From the NCBI RefSeq assembly GCF_000175195.1, contig NZ_ACQL01000055.1, positions 88,036 to 152,035 on the forward strand: DNA of 64,000 bases. Direction: 5' to 3'. This DNA is from Actinobacillus minor NM305. Its GTDB lineage: Bacteria > Pseudomonadota > Gammaproteobacteria > Enterobacterales > Pasteurellaceae. Shown in pieces: positions 47,304-56,537 of this stretch. Position numbers and translations under genes: made by a program. The notes beneath the pieces were generated by a model. That model saw nothing but the letters and a program-made list of their open reading frames with translations, ran no database searches and had not been told where the DNA came from. Each line of letters opens with the position of its first letter. Position 1 is the stretch's first letter.

Positions 47304-47318
47304 TGAGAATAATTTACA
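47304..47318 (+). promoter_or_regulatory. Fur-box-like site upstream of fhuC
   Basis: TGAGAATAATTTACA aligns to the 7-1-7 Fur core TGATAAT-N-ATTATCA at 11 of 14 positions. It lies 46 bp before fhuC in an AT-rich gap, as expected for iron repression of a siderophore uptake operon. The assignment is inferred. Confidence 0.55.
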
Positions 47319-47364
47319 ATTAGAATGCTTCTCTATTTAGGTTTTACATTTCACTCGGGTTTTT

Positions 47365-48129
47365 ATGTTTGTGGTTAAACAGGCAAGTTTTGCCATTCCA
47401 AATCGTACGTTGTTACAGCCGATTTCGGTGCAATTTGAACAAGGAAAAGTGTATGGATTGATCGGGCATAACGGTTCGGGCAAATCCACGTTAATCAAAT
47501 TGCTTGCCAAACAGCAACCGCTTTCATCGGGTGAAATTCTTTTTGATAACCAACCGCTTGACGCTTGGTCAAACCGTGAGTTTGCCAAACGTGTCGCTTA
47601 TCTTCCGCAACATCTTCCCCAAGCCACTAACCTAACCGCCAAAGAGCTGATCGCAATGGGGCGTTATGCGTGGAATGGGCTTTTTGGTCGTCAAACGGCT
47701 CAAGACAAGCTGGCGATTGAGCGAGCTTTGGCTTTAACCCATACGGAAAAATTTGCCGATCAGTTGGTCGATGTACTATCGGGTGGCGAGCGTTCTCGCA
47801 TTTGGCTGGCAATGTTGTTGGCACAGCAAAGTCAATTTTTACTGCTAGACGAACCTTTGGCAGCGTTAGATATTGCTCATCAAGTGGAAGTGATGGAGCT
47901 GATCCACACATTGAGCCGAGAGCTTCATTTGGGTGTGATTATTGTGATCCACGATATTAACCTTGCTTCTCGCTACTGCGATCATCTTGTCGCCTTGCAT
48001 AGTGGTAAATTGCTTGCCGAAGGCAATTCTCAACAAATCATCAATACCCCGTCTTTGAAGGCGATTTATGGCATTGAGCTGAATGTGATCAACCACCCCG
48101 AAACGGGCAGACCAGTGAGTTTTTATTAG
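47365..48129 (+). CDS. fhuC: Ferric hydroxamate ABC transporter ATPase FhuC
   Basis: 254 residues. Walker A GHNGSGKST (34-42), VAYLPQHLPQATNLTAKEL, signature LSGGERSRIWLA, Walker B FLLLDEPLAALDI and switch His in IIVIHDINLASRYC. It energises import of ferric hydroxamate siderophores through FhuB. The order fhuC-fhuD-fhuB-fhuA is the same as in Actinobacillus pleuropneumoniae. A Fur-like site lies 46 bp upstream. fhuD starts two bases after its stop. Confidence 0.92.
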   Translation: MFVVKQASFAIPNRTLLQPISVQFEQGKVYGLIGHNGSGKSTLIKLLAKQQPLSSGEILFDNQPLDAWSNREFAKRVAYLPQHLPQATNLTAKELIAMGRYAWNGLFGRQTAQDKLAIERALALTHTEKFADQLVDVLSGGERSRIWLAMLLAQQSQFLLLDEPLAALDIAHQVEVMELIHTLSRELHLGVIIVIHDINLASRYCDHLVALHSGKLLAEGNSQQIINTPSLKAIYGIELNVINHPETGRPVSFY

Positions 48130-48130
48130 T

Positions 48131-49165
48131 ATGAAGATATTGATAAATAACCCTCTCGCCCGTTTACGGGAGAGAGACAGATTTCCGCAAAGTAACGGCT
48201 TTGCGGAAATCAGAGAGAGGGGAAATTGCCCTCTCCCTCCGAAAATTCGTAGAATTTTCTCCACCCTCTCCCGCTTGCGGGAGAGGGGAAAATGGCTACA
48301 AGCGATCATTTCCTCCCTCTTTTTTGCAAATCCCCTATTCGCAGGCGAACCGCAACGCAGTTTGGCAACATTGGATTGGACGGTAGCGGAAACCTTGATT
48401 GCTCTTGATGAACACCCCAAAGCCGTTGGCGATGCAAAAAATTACAAAGTTTGGGTATCGGAACCAAAACTACCTGAACATACACTCGATCTTGGTATCC
48501 GTTTACAACCGAACCCTGAACAGCTTTGGCAACTTTCGACACAACGAGACGCACAACCTCTGCTGTTTATCAACTCTTCGTTTTATGCGTCTGCCACGCC
48601 GATGTTGGAAAAATTCGGTAAGGTGCATTTGGTCGATTTCTATAAAGAAGGCGAAGCGTGGCAAAACGTGGTTGATGCCACCAAGCAAATTGCAGACATT
48701 ATTGAAAAGCCTGAACAGGCGGATCGTTTATTGGATAAGTATTGGCAAAAAATTGCCGAAATCCGACCGCTTGTCCAACCTTTTACCGAGCGCCCAGTGC
48801 TGTTGGTACAGTTTATCGACACACGCCATCTGCGAGTTTATGCAGAAAATAGTCCGTTTGGTGCGGTGCTGTCGCAACTGGGGTTTAAAAACAGCTGGCA
48901 AGGCAAGCATAACATCTGGGGCTTTGAAGTTATCGAAGTGACCCAACTGGCGAAATTACCGCCTGAGAGCCGTTTTGTGGTGGTTAAACCTTACCCGTCA
49001 AATATCCGTTCTGCTTTGAAATACAACACCTTATGGCAAAAATTAGCAATGGCGAAAGATCCGCTGATTTTGCCTGAAGTCTGGACGTTCGGGGCTATTC
49101 CATCGGCTCAACGCTTTGCGGAAGTGTTGGCAAACGGCTTAATTCACGGGGGAGAACAATGGTAA
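48131..49165 (+). CDS. fhuD: Ferric hydroxamate-binding periplasmic protein FhuD, with an in-frame repeat near the N-terminus
   Basis: 344 residues as drawn. The FhuD-like domain starts at about residue 75 (EPQRSLATLDWTVAETLIALDEHPKAVGDAKNY) and runs to the end, including PLLFINSSFYASATPMLEKFG and FVVVKPYPSNIRSAL. Just before it WLQAIISSLFFANPLFAGEP looks like the hydrophobic core and cleavage site of a signal peptide. The first residues MKILINN come from an ATG right after fhuC, but codons in between (about 48151-48288) are a palindromic repeat translated in-frame (RLRERDRFPQS…RLRERG). An in-frame TTG at about 48273 could be used instead. Whether the protein is still exported is uncertain. 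Confidence 0.8.
   Translation: MKILINNPLARLRERDRFPQSNGFAEIRERGNCPLPPKIRRIFSTLSRLRERGKWLQAIISSLFFANPLFAGEPQRSLATLDWTVAETLIALDEHPKAVGDAKNYKVWVSEPKLPEHTLDLGIRLQPNPEQLWQLSTQRDAQPLLFINSSFYASATPMLEKFGKVHLVDFYKEGEAWQNVVDATKQIADIIEKPEQADRLLDKYWQKIAEIRPLVQPFTERPVLLVQFIDTRHLRVYAENSPFGAVLSQLGFKNSWQGKHNIWGFEVIEVTQLAKLPPESRFVVVKPYPSNIRSALKYNTLWQKLAMAKDPLILPEVWTFGAIPSAQRFAEVLANGLIHGGEQW
48151..48288. repeat. Palindromic element inserted in-frame in fhuD
   Basis: 138 bp (46 codons), starting CCCTCTCGCCC and ending GCGGGAGAGGGG. Hairpins: ATTTCCGCAAAG/CTTTGCGGAAAT (48181-48210), GAAAATTC/GAATTTTC (48241-48259) and CCCTCTCCCGC/GCGGGAGAGGG (48264-48287). It shares its CCCTCTC…GGGAGAGGG ends with 36118-36283. 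No stop occurs in the fhuD frame. Exact ends are approximate. Confidence 0.75.
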
Positions 49166-51123
49166 ATCGTCCACAGATGTTGTTTGTTCTACTGTCTGCG
49201 TGTTTTATCGGGCTGATGATGTGGTTACTCGGCGTGCAACTGCCTGAACAGCAATCCCTCGTTAGCCTATTTCAAGCCAGTAACAATCTGGATATTTTGT
49301 TAATTCAAAGCTACACCCTACCACGCATTGCCATTGCCCTATTGGCAGGTGGAATGCTCGGTTTAGCGAGTTTATTATTGCAACAAGTGATGGCAAATCC
49401 ATTGGCTTCCGATAATACGCTAGGGATCAGTGCCGGTTCGCAGTTTGCCCTGTTTATCACTGCTATTTTTATGCCGAATTGGTTAGATATAAGCTCAAGT
49501 GCCATTGCATTAGTTGGGGCAAGCTTGAGCCTGATCCTTGTTTTAACTTTGGCAATGCGAAAAACAATATCACCGTTGTTGCTGATTTTGGCCGGTTTGG
49601 TGGTTAATCTCTATTTTGGTTCATTCTCTGCTTTGATGATGTTGTTTTACCCTGAAGAAGCTCGGGGCTTGGCACAATGGGGAGCAGGCTCTTTGGCTCA
49701 AGAGAGCTGGCGAGATCCGCAATTCTTGGCAATACAAGCGGTCATTTGTGGCGGATTAATTGCAATGTTGCTTCGTCCGCTTACCATACTTGCATTAAAC
49801 GACAGCAATGCCCAAAGCCTTGGGGTGCCGGTTAATCGCCTGCGTTTTTTCGGGGTGTTTATCAGTGCTTATATGATTTCGGCGGTGGTCAGTTGTGTCG
49901 GTATGCTCGGTTTTATCGGGCTAGCGTCCGCCACCATTATCCGCCAACTTGGTGTACGAACGCTGAAAGGGCAGTTGCTCGGTGCATTTGCGGTCGGCGC
50001 GTTATTGCTTGCTATGACGGATTTATTACTCCAACTGCTTGCTCATTTTAAAGGAATTAACTTGCCGACCGGAGCGGTAACGGCTCTGCTTGGTACAGCG
50101 TTACTGCTGTGGCTGATGTTCCGCTCGCTGTCAAATACAGGGCGTTTGACCGAAACCTCTACTCGCTTATCTCGCCGTTTTCATCGTTACACCTTACTGC
50201 CGATTGTGCTTGTTTTTGCACTCGTGCTATGGCTCGCACTTGCTCTAGGCAAAGGCACAAGCGGTTGGGTTTTATTGGAATTTAACGACTTTTTCGCACC
50301 GCTTGTGGAGCTACGTTATCCTCGAATTTTGACCGCACTTTCTGTCGGAATTTTATTAGCGGTGGCTGGCGTGTTATTGCAACGCTTAACGCTCAACCCG
50401 ATGGCAAGCCCTGAACTGCTTGGTGTGTCATCTGGTACAAGTATGGGGATTTTGGCTGTACTGTTCCTTGCTAGCTCGGCTCAAACAGAATGGTATTGGT
50501 TAGCAGGGATCGCTGGAGCGATTGTGGCTTTATTGGTGCTAATGGCAATCAACCAACGCAACGGAATGTTGCCCGAAAAAATACTACTCACAGGGATCAG
50601 CTTATCAGCACTGTTTGACACTTTGCAACGTATTGCTATCGCCAGTGGCGATCCAAGAGCGAACCAACTGATTGCGTGGACATCGGGTTCAACCCAACAA
50701 ATCGGGGCGGATCTTGCCGTGCCGTTTTTCTTTGTAAGCCTTGTTCTATTAGGGATTAGCCTGATTTTCAGCCGTTGGCTTGAATTACTGGCACTACAAG
50801 CCCCGATGGCACAAGCCTTAGGGCTAAACCTCAAACGCACTCGTTGGATTTTGATTTTATTTACCGCATTACTGACGGCGTTAGCGACATTGATTATTGG
50901 ACCGCTCAGTTTTATCGGCTTGCTCGTCCCACATATCGCCCGTTTTTTAGGCGTAAATCGAGCGAGTTCCCAGATTTTAATCTCTGCCCTTCTCGGCAGT
51001 GTGATTATGGTGTTTGCCGACTGGCTCGGCAGACAGATGTTATTCCCTTATGAAGTGCCGGCTGGTTTAGTGGCAACGCTTATTGGGGGGACTTATTTCT
51101 TACTGATGGTGAGAAGGGTGTAG
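49159..51123 (+). CDS. fhuB: Ferric hydroxamate permease FhuB (double-length)
   Basis: 654 residues, two FecCD-type permease halves fused in one chain, as in E. coli FhuB (660), with about twenty membrane spans. Each half begins with a motif such as LPRIAIALLAGGMLGLASLLLQQVMANPLA and YPRILTALSVGILLAVAGVLLQRLTLNPMA, and carries an EAA-like loop (for example ALGLNLKRTRWIL). Internal duplication is plain. It overlaps fhuD by seven bases. Forms the inner membrane channel energised by FhuC. Confidence 0.93.
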   Translation: MVNRPQMLFVLLSACFIGLMMWLLGVQLPEQQSLVSLFQASNNLDILLIQSYTLPRIAIALLAGGMLGLASLLLQQVMANPLASDNTLGISAGSQFALFITAIFMPNWLDISSSAIALVGASLSLILVLTLAMRKTISPLLLILAGLVVNLYFGSFSALMMLFYPEEARGLAQWGAGSLAQESWRDPQFLAIQAVICGGLIAMLLRPLTILALNDSNAQSLGVPVNRLRFFGVFISAYMISAVVSCVGMLGFIGLASATIIRQLGVRTLKGQLLGAFAVGALLLAMTDLLLQLLAHFKGINLPTGAVTALLGTALLLWLMFRSLSNTGRLTETSTRLSRRFHRYTLLPIVLVFALVLWLALALGKGTSGWVLLEFNDFFAPLVELRYPRILTALSVGILLAVAGVLLQRLTLNPMASPELLGVSSGTSMGILAVLFLASSAQTEWYWLAGIAGAIVALLVLMAINQRNGMLPEKILLTGISLSALFDTLQRIAIASGDPRANQLIAWTSGSTQQIGADLAVPFFFVSLVLLGISLIFSRWLELLALQAPMAQALGLNLKRTRWILILFTALLTALATLIIGPLSFIGLLVPHIARFLGVNRASSQILISALLGSVIMVFADWLGRQMLFPYEVPAGLVATLIGGTYFLLMVRRV

Positions 51124-51128
51124 AAATT

Positions 51129-51193
51129 TGTAGGGTGGGTCTTGACCCACCACTTACGAATATAACTGATGGTGGGTCAAGACCCACCCTACA
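51129..51193. repeat. 24-bp perfect inverted repeat between fhuB and fhuA
   Basis: The left arm starts TGTAGGGTGGGTCTTG (51129) and continues to 51152; its exact complement is 51170-51193. Each arm is itself partly palindromic (TGGGTC..GACCCA). It shares the TGTAGGG start with the nap elements. It might slow or stop transcription into fhuA. Confidence 0.8.
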
Positions 51194-51221
51194 ATTTGGT
51201 ATTAACACAAAGGACTTTAAA

Positions 51222-53339
51222 ATGAAAAAAACATTTGTTTATTCAACAATTTCTCAAGTAGTACTACTTGCCATTGCAAGTAATGCAATGGCAAATGAGC
51301 CTGCAAAAAATGATGTTGCAGCGTTAGATGAAGTTGCGGTTGTTGGTGGTGGCTCGATGTATAAAATGGGTGAAGTACCTGTACACCAAGCAAAATCAGT
51401 GCTAGCTATTTCTCGTGATGAGTTAGATAAACAAGACGTGAAAAAAGTCGATGAAATCGGTCGCTACCAAGCAGGTTTTGCGAATCAAGTATTTGGTAAC
51501 GACACCAACACAAACTGGTTCCGTGTGCGTGGAGCAGAAGTTTCACAAGCAGTAAACGGCTTGCCGACCTTCAGTTATGGCTTCTTTACGCCTTATGTAG
51601 AAAGTTTTGGCTTAGAAGCTGTTGAAGTAACAAAAGGTGCAGACTCAATGACTTTTGGTGCAGCACAATCAGGTGGCTTAATTAACTATGTGACCAAACG
51701 TGCACACCGTGATCAAATCAGTAAAGGCGAATTCAAAACGAATTTCGGTACAAATCGCTTGTATGGTTTTGGCGCAGATTACACAGGAAAAATGACCGAT
51801 GATGAAAGCGTACGTTATCGCATTGTCGCCTCATTAAATCACGCCGATGGCGAATGGAAAGATACCGAAAATAAAACGATCTACCTTGCACCAACCTTAG
51901 AATGGGATATTTCAGATCGTACTCGCTTAAGCATTTTAACCAGCTATCAAAAAGATTACGGTACGCCGAGTTCAAACTTCTATCCTCAAGAAGGAACATT
52001 ACGTGCATTGCCAGATGGTAGCTATTATAGCCGTAATGTGAATTTCGGCGATCCGGTAAACGATCACGAAACCAACAAGCAATACAGTCTTGGTTATGAA
52101 TTAAGTCACGATTTTGGCAACGGCTTGCGTGCAAATTCAAGCTATCGTTATAGCCATGTAGAAAACTACCACCGTGGTGCTTATATTTATCCGTCAGCTT
52201 ATGCGGTAGATTGGTCGCCATTAGCGCCGAGTGCGGCAGGATATCTTGTTACGGCAAATACCGTTTATAATAACGGGACTGCGATTTCACACGCCTTAGA
52301 TAACCGCCTCAGTTGGGACTACCAAAATGATTGGTTAAAAAATACCTTAGTCGTTGGTACCGATTATCGCCACAACAAAGTTGATGCTATGTATAATCTC
52401 TATGCGCTAGGCTTCACTGAAAACTTACGTAACTACCAAGCGACATGGAACCAAACAGGAACACCAGTTGGTAATCACCAAACAATCAAATCTCGCCAAC
52501 TTGGTTTATATTTACAAAACCAATCTCGTATTGCGGATAAATTCATTGTAGGGTTAGGTATTCGCCACGATCGCGCAAAACAAAATGAATATACCTCAAC
52601 CCAAACGGTTAAAGATAACCATACTTCATATTCCGGCTCAATAATGTATGAAGCACCTTACGGCTTTAATCCATATTTCAGTTACAGTGAATCCTTTACC
52701 GTACCTGTTGGAATCAGTGGTAACCAATCGCTTTATGATCCAAACATCACACGCCAATATGAAGTGGGTGTAAAATACCTTCCAACATGGCTAGATGGTG
52801 TGATTACTATCGCAGGCTTCCGAGCGAAAGATACCGATGCTTTAGTAAGTAAATTACAACCTAATGGCACTGTTTCAACAGAGAGTGATGAAGATCCAAT
52901 TTATCGTAAAGGCTTCGAGCTTCAGGCAGATGTAAACTTAACCGAAAATTGGACAGGAACCTTAGCTTACACTTACACAAAAGCAGAAAGCAAGGACTCA
53001 ACCGGAACCAAAACACGCCGCCCGTTAATTCCAACAAATACCCTTGCAGCAAAAACAGCTTATACGTTTAGCAATGGTATGTTAAACGGCTTAACCGTAG
53101 GTGCAGGTATTCGTTATGTAGGGCATAGCGTAACATCAAAAGGTTCACTTTACTCACATGCACGTTTACCGTCAGTGACGTTAGTCGATTTAATGGCTCG
53201 TTACCAAATCAACCAAAACTGGAGCGCACAACTTAATGTGGATAACGTAGGCAATCGTAAATATGTTGCGGCATGCGATTACTACTGCTATTACGGCGCA
53301 GAACGTAAAGTAAATGCGACAGTAAGTTATAAATTCTAA
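51222..53339 (+). CDS. fhuA: TonB-dependent ferric hydroxamate receptor FhuA
   Basis: 705 residues from the ATG at 51222. The signal peptide is MKKTFVYSTISQVVLLAIASNAMA. The TonB box region is DEVAVVGG, followed by a plug domain (VDEIGRYQAGFANQVFG…FRVRGAEV…VEVTKGADSMTFGAAQSGGLINYVTK) and a 22-strand beta-barrel ending in the outer membrane anchor NATVSYKF. It imports ferric hydroxamate siderophores such as ferrichrome across the outer membrane. Specific ligand is inferred from the operon. Confidence 0.9.
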   Translation: MKKTFVYSTISQVVLLAIASNAMANEPAKNDVAALDEVAVVGGGSMYKMGEVPVHQAKSVLAISRDELDKQDVKKVDEIGRYQAGFANQVFGNDTNTNWFRVRGAEVSQAVNGLPTFSYGFFTPYVESFGLEAVEVTKGADSMTFGAAQSGGLINYVTKRAHRDQISKGEFKTNFGTNRLYGFGADYTGKMTDDESVRYRIVASLNHADGEWKDTENKTIYLAPTLEWDISDRTRLSILTSYQKDYGTPSSNFYPQEGTLRALPDGSYYSRNVNFGDPVNDHETNKQYSLGYELSHDFGNGLRANSSYRYSHVENYHRGAYIYPSAYAVDWSPLAPSAAGYLVTANTVYNNGTAISHALDNRLSWDYQNDWLKNTLVVGTDYRHNKVDAMYNLYALGFTENLRNYQATWNQTGTPVGNHQTIKSRQLGLYLQNQSRIADKFIVGLGIRHDRAKQNEYTSTQTVKDNHTSYSGSIMYEAPYGFNPYFSYSESFTVPVGISGNQSLYDPNITRQYEVGVKYLPTWLDGVITIAGFRAKDTDALVSKLQPNGTVSTESDEDPIYRKGFELQADVNLTENWTGTLAYTYTKAESKDSTGTKTRRPLIPTNTLAAKTAYTFSNGMLNGLTVGAGIRYVGHSVTSKGSLYSHARLPSVTLVDLMARYQINQNWSAQLNVDNVGNRKYVAACDYYCYYGAERKVNATVSYKF

Positions 53340-53346
53340 ATGATAA

Positions 53347-53367
53347 AAGGGGCACAATGTGTCCCTT
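53347..53367. terminator. Short bidirectional hairpin between fhuA and priA
   Basis: AAGGGGCAC/GTGTCCCTT (one G-T pair) with a three-base loop, followed by TATTTCT. It lies between the convergent ends of fhuA and priA and probably terminates both. Confidence 0.65.
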
Positions 53368-53371
53368 ATTT

Positions 53372-55582
53372 CTACCCAATCTCCAACGGATCTATATCAA
53401 TCGCAAGGCGGATTTGTGAAGGATTCCAATATTGATCGCGATCTTGATCAAAAGCGTTCATCAAGGCTTGAATTGAGGCTCGTGAAGCATGTTGAATTAA
53501 AAGCAACCAACGGTAATGCCCTGCTTTCTTCGCGAGAGGTGCTGAAAAAGGCGGTAGAATTTGCATATTCGTCATGCCTAATTCATTCACTTTTTCTTTT
53601 AAATAGCTCATTAGGTTTTGCAAGAATTGTTGGGTTTGTTCGCTATTTTTCCCTGTCGCTTTAAAAAGCACTTGTGCAGAAAAAGGCGGCAGAGCCATTA
53701 GTCGTCTGATCGATAAGGCTTCTTCAGAAAATGCTTCATATCCTTGTTCAACCAACGTTTTCAGTAATGGATGCTCCGGATAATGCGTTTGTAGCACGAC
53801 TTCGCCCTGCTTCTCTGCTCGTCCTGCTCTGCCCGACACTTGCAGATAAAGCTGTGCCAGTCGTTCTTCAGCTCGAAAATCAGTAGAAAACAGCGCAGAA
53901 TCAACATTCACAATGGCAACTAAGGTTACATTAGGAAAATGATGTCCTTTTGCCAACATTTGTGTACCGATCAAAATTTGGCTTTTTCCTTGTTGAATAT
54001 CAGTTAAATGCTTTTCTAACGTACCTTTTCTTGCCGTTGAGTCTCGGTCGATACGGCTAATTTGGTAGTTTGGAAAATGCTCACTTAATACCTGTTCTAG
54101 CTGCTCCGTACCAAGCCCCGTCGTAAGTAGGTGCGTTGAACCACAATGCCCACACTGGCGAGGAATAACCCGTTGTGAAGCACAGTGATGACAACGTAAA
54201 ACTCGCTGTTTTTGATGGTAAGTATAAGGCTTATCACAGGCTTCGCACTCACAAACCCAACCACATTCATGACATAGCAGAACAGGGGCAAATCCTCGCC
54301 GATTTAAAAACAGCATTACCTGATTACCTTGTTCTAAATGCTTTTTCATCATTGCCAGAAGTTTTTCAGATAAACCTGCGTTTACTCGTTGTGTTCTTAA
54401 ATCAATGATTTGCTGTTGCGCATTTTGTGCATTACCGGCTCGGGCAGAAAGGGTTAAAGGGAAAAACTTACCATTCTTCACATTTTGGATACTCTCCAAA
54501 CTTGGTGTTGCCGAACCTAATACAATCGGAATATCAAGGTATTTCGCTCGAATAACAGCAAGATCCCGAGCGTGATAACGCCAGCCTTCTTGCTGTTTAA
54601 AAGAAGGATCGTGCTCTTCATCAATAATAATCGCACCGAGATCTTTAAATTGGGTAAACAACGCCGAACGCGTACCGATAACAATCGCACTTTCGCCATA
54701 TTTTGCACGAAGCCAGACGTTGAGGCGCTCCGTTTCATTAAGGTGAGAATGTAGAGCATCAATCTCAACATTAAAACGAGCTTGAAAGCGTTGAATAGTT
54801 TGAGGCGTTAAGCCAATTTCTGGTACGAGGACTAGAACTTGTTTACCTCGTTGCAATACCTCTTCAATAAATTGGAGATAGACTTCCGTTTTCCCCGAGC
54901 CTGTTACGCCATTCAATAAAAAACAACCAAAGTCTTTTTGAGCATTTAGTCGGCTCACCACAAGCGTTTGTTGTTTATTCAATACAAGGCGGTTGCTTTG
55001 ATTGACAAGCGGTTGATTTTGCAATTTTTTTTGCCAATCTTGCGCAATGTAAGAGCTTGCTTGCTTTTGAATAAAACCTTTATCTAATAGCGCTTTCCAG
55101 GTTACGGGCGTGCAGTCTGCCGGTTTGGTAAAAAATTCAAAAGAAATGACCGCTTGTAGTAGCATTTCTTGTTTTTTCGCGCGTCTTAATTCCCCTTGTT
55201 GTAAAGCCATACGCCCTTTTTCGCTAACCACAAAATAATCAGGCACGCTAATCTCCGCCGCTTCGCCATTGCGTAATTTTACAGGTAGGGCTGAATTAAG
55301 AACTTCTCCAATCGGTTCGTGATAATAACGAGCAGCCCATAAAAGCAGTTGCCACATTTCCTCATTAAAAATGACTTCTTGATCTAAAACCGCTTCAATC
55401 GGTTTTAATTTTTCAAGGGCAATCTCACTCTGCTCCGGAAAATCAACCACAATTCCAACTTTCTTTTGCTTCCCAAAAGGCACAACAACTCTTGCCCCTT
55501 GCAAAACAGAAAATGTCGAGGGTAAAAGGTAATCAAAATAACGGTATAACGGCACTGGAAGAGCCACTCGAACGAATTTCAT
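53372..55582 (-). CDS. priA: Primosomal protein N' (helicase PriA)
   Basis: 736 residues (E. coli 732). The N-terminal 3'-DNA-binding domain (VRVALPVPLYRYFDYLLP) precedes superfamily 2 helicase motifs: GVTGSGKTEVYLQ (Walker A), AIIIDEEHDPSFKQ (DEEH), VLGSATPSLES. The zinc-binding insert is CHECGWVCECEACDKPYTYHQKQRVLRCHHC…CGHCGS. It restarts stalled replication forks by loading the primosome. Confidence 0.95.
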   Translation of the reverse strand: MKFVRVALPVPLYRYFDYLLPSTFSVLQGARVVVPFGKQKKVGIVVDFPEQSEIALEKLKPIEAVLDQEVIFNEEMWQLLLWAARYYHEPIGEVLNSALPVKLRNGEAAEISVPDYFVVSEKGRMALQQGELRRAKKQEMLLQAVISFEFFTKPADCTPVTWKALLDKGFIQKQASSYIAQDWQKKLQNQPLVNQSNRLVLNKQQTLVVSRLNAQKDFGCFLLNGVTGSGKTEVYLQFIEEVLQRGKQVLVLVPEIGLTPQTIQRFQARFNVEIDALHSHLNETERLNVWLRAKYGESAIVIGTRSALFTQFKDLGAIIIDEEHDPSFKQQEGWRYHARDLAVIRAKYLDIPIVLGSATPSLESIQNVKNGKFFPLTLSARAGNAQNAQQQIIDLRTQRVNAGLSEKLLAMMKKHLEQGNQVMLFLNRRGFAPVLLCHECGWVCECEACDKPYTYHQKQRVLRCHHCASQRVIPRQCGHCGSTHLLTTGLGTEQLEQVLSEHFPNYQISRIDRDSTARKGTLEKHLTDIQQGKSQILIGTQMLAKGHHFPNVTLVAIVNVDSALFSTDFRAEERLAQLYLQVSGRAGRAEKQGEVVLQTHYPEHPLLKTLVEQGYEAFSEEALSIRRLMALPPFSAQVLFKATGKNSEQTQQFLQNLMSYLKEKVNELGMTNMQILPPFSAPLAKKAGHYRWLLLIQHASRASIQALMNAFDQDRDQYWNPSQIRLAIDIDPLEIG

Positions 55583-55611
55583 TTATTTTTTATCTCAGTA
55601 CTAGAGCTTAA

Positions 55612-55635
55612 CCCTCGCTCCTTGTGGGAGAGAGG
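55612..55635. repeat. Partial copy of the CCCTC…GAGAGG palindromic element
   Basis: CCCTCGCTCCTTGTGGGAGA followed by GAGG, nearly identical to the hairpin at 36219-36241 in the deoC-deoD element, here alone between priA and the RarD-like genes. Supports a dispersed family. Confidence 0.6.
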
Positions 55636-55661
55636 TAATATTCCTCATTATTTGCAAATAG

Positions 55662-56537
55662 TTACATAATACTATTTTTCTTCTGCTTAAAACTATCTAA
55701 GGTCAATAATAAAATTGCAATGGTTAAACAAATCATCAATAAATATGATTTGGCTTCTAAAACTTCACCAATAGCAAAGGAAATAAATAACATAACAAGC
55801 GGCTCAACATAACCTAGAAGCCCTAATACATTAACGGGTAATAAATTACTTGAAGCGATATAAAGAATAAATGCTGCACCATTAACTAAACCAAATAAAG
55901 TAAGAAAATAATAGATCCATTGATTTTCCGCCAAAATCGGTTGCATATCTGTTTGCAAAATAAAATAAAGCGCAAAAGGCATAACCAAAATAAGCTCAAC
56001 AAAAAAAGAGGCAAGGTGGTTAATACCAAAATAGCGGCGAAGTGTAATGTAGATCGGATAACCTAGCCCTGCAACAAGGGTTGCCCAGGAGAATGTTCCG
56101 CTTAGCAATACATTTGAAAAAACACCGATAACTGCAAAAAAGACCGCCAGCCATTTTAACCTTGTAAACTGCTCTTTAAATACGATTTTTCCTAAGGTCA
56201 CGGCTGTAATTGGAAGTAATAAGTAACCAATGGAAACCTCTAACGCTTGACCGTGATTAGGTGCCCAAAGAAATAACCAAAGTTGAACGCCTGTATTCAA
56301 TGCAAGTAATAATAAAATAAATACAAGCGATGGTTTTTGCTTAATTTTTTGCCAAAGTTCGGTAAATTTCCCCGTCTGTTTAAATAAAAAAATTGCCAAT
56401 AAAATAAAAGGCGCTAACACAAAAATGCGGTAGCCAAACATACTTTCGCCATTTAATGGGCGTAATAAAATAGCAAAGTAATACCCTATGCCAAAAAGAA
56501 AGTTCGCCCCCATACAACAGAGAATACCCTTTAACAT
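55662..56537 (-). CDS. EamA/RarD-like membrane transporter, copy 1
   Basis: 291 residues, about ten membrane spans, with two repeats of the drug/metabolite transporter fold. MLKGILCCMGANFLFGIGYYFAILLRPLNGESMFGYRIFVLAPFILLAIF matches the RarD subgroup. Its start overlaps the stop of copy 2 by seven bases. It is clearly a paralogue of that gene: both contain LWAPN..R/Q..EVSIGYLL and LGYPIYITLRR or TGFPFYFMVRR. Substrate unknown. Confidence 0.82.
   Translation of the reverse strand: MLKGILCCMGANFLFGIGYYFAILLRPLNGESMFGYRIFVLAPFILLAIFLFKQTGKFTELWQKIKQKPSLVFILLLLALNTGVQLWLFLWAPNHGQALEVSIGYLLLPITAVTLGKIVFKEQFTRLKWLAVFFAVIGVFSNVLLSGTFSWATLVAGLGYPIYITLRRYFGINHLASFFVELILVMPFALYFILQTDMQPILAENQWIYYFLTLFGLVNGAAFILYIASSNLLPVNVLGLLGYVEPLVMLFISFAIGEVLEAKSYLLMICLTIAILLLTLDSFKQKKNSIM

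Noticed and set aside
51135..51221. Longer fhuA start
   Set aside because: Would place 29 residues encoded by an inverted repeat before a perfect signal peptide.
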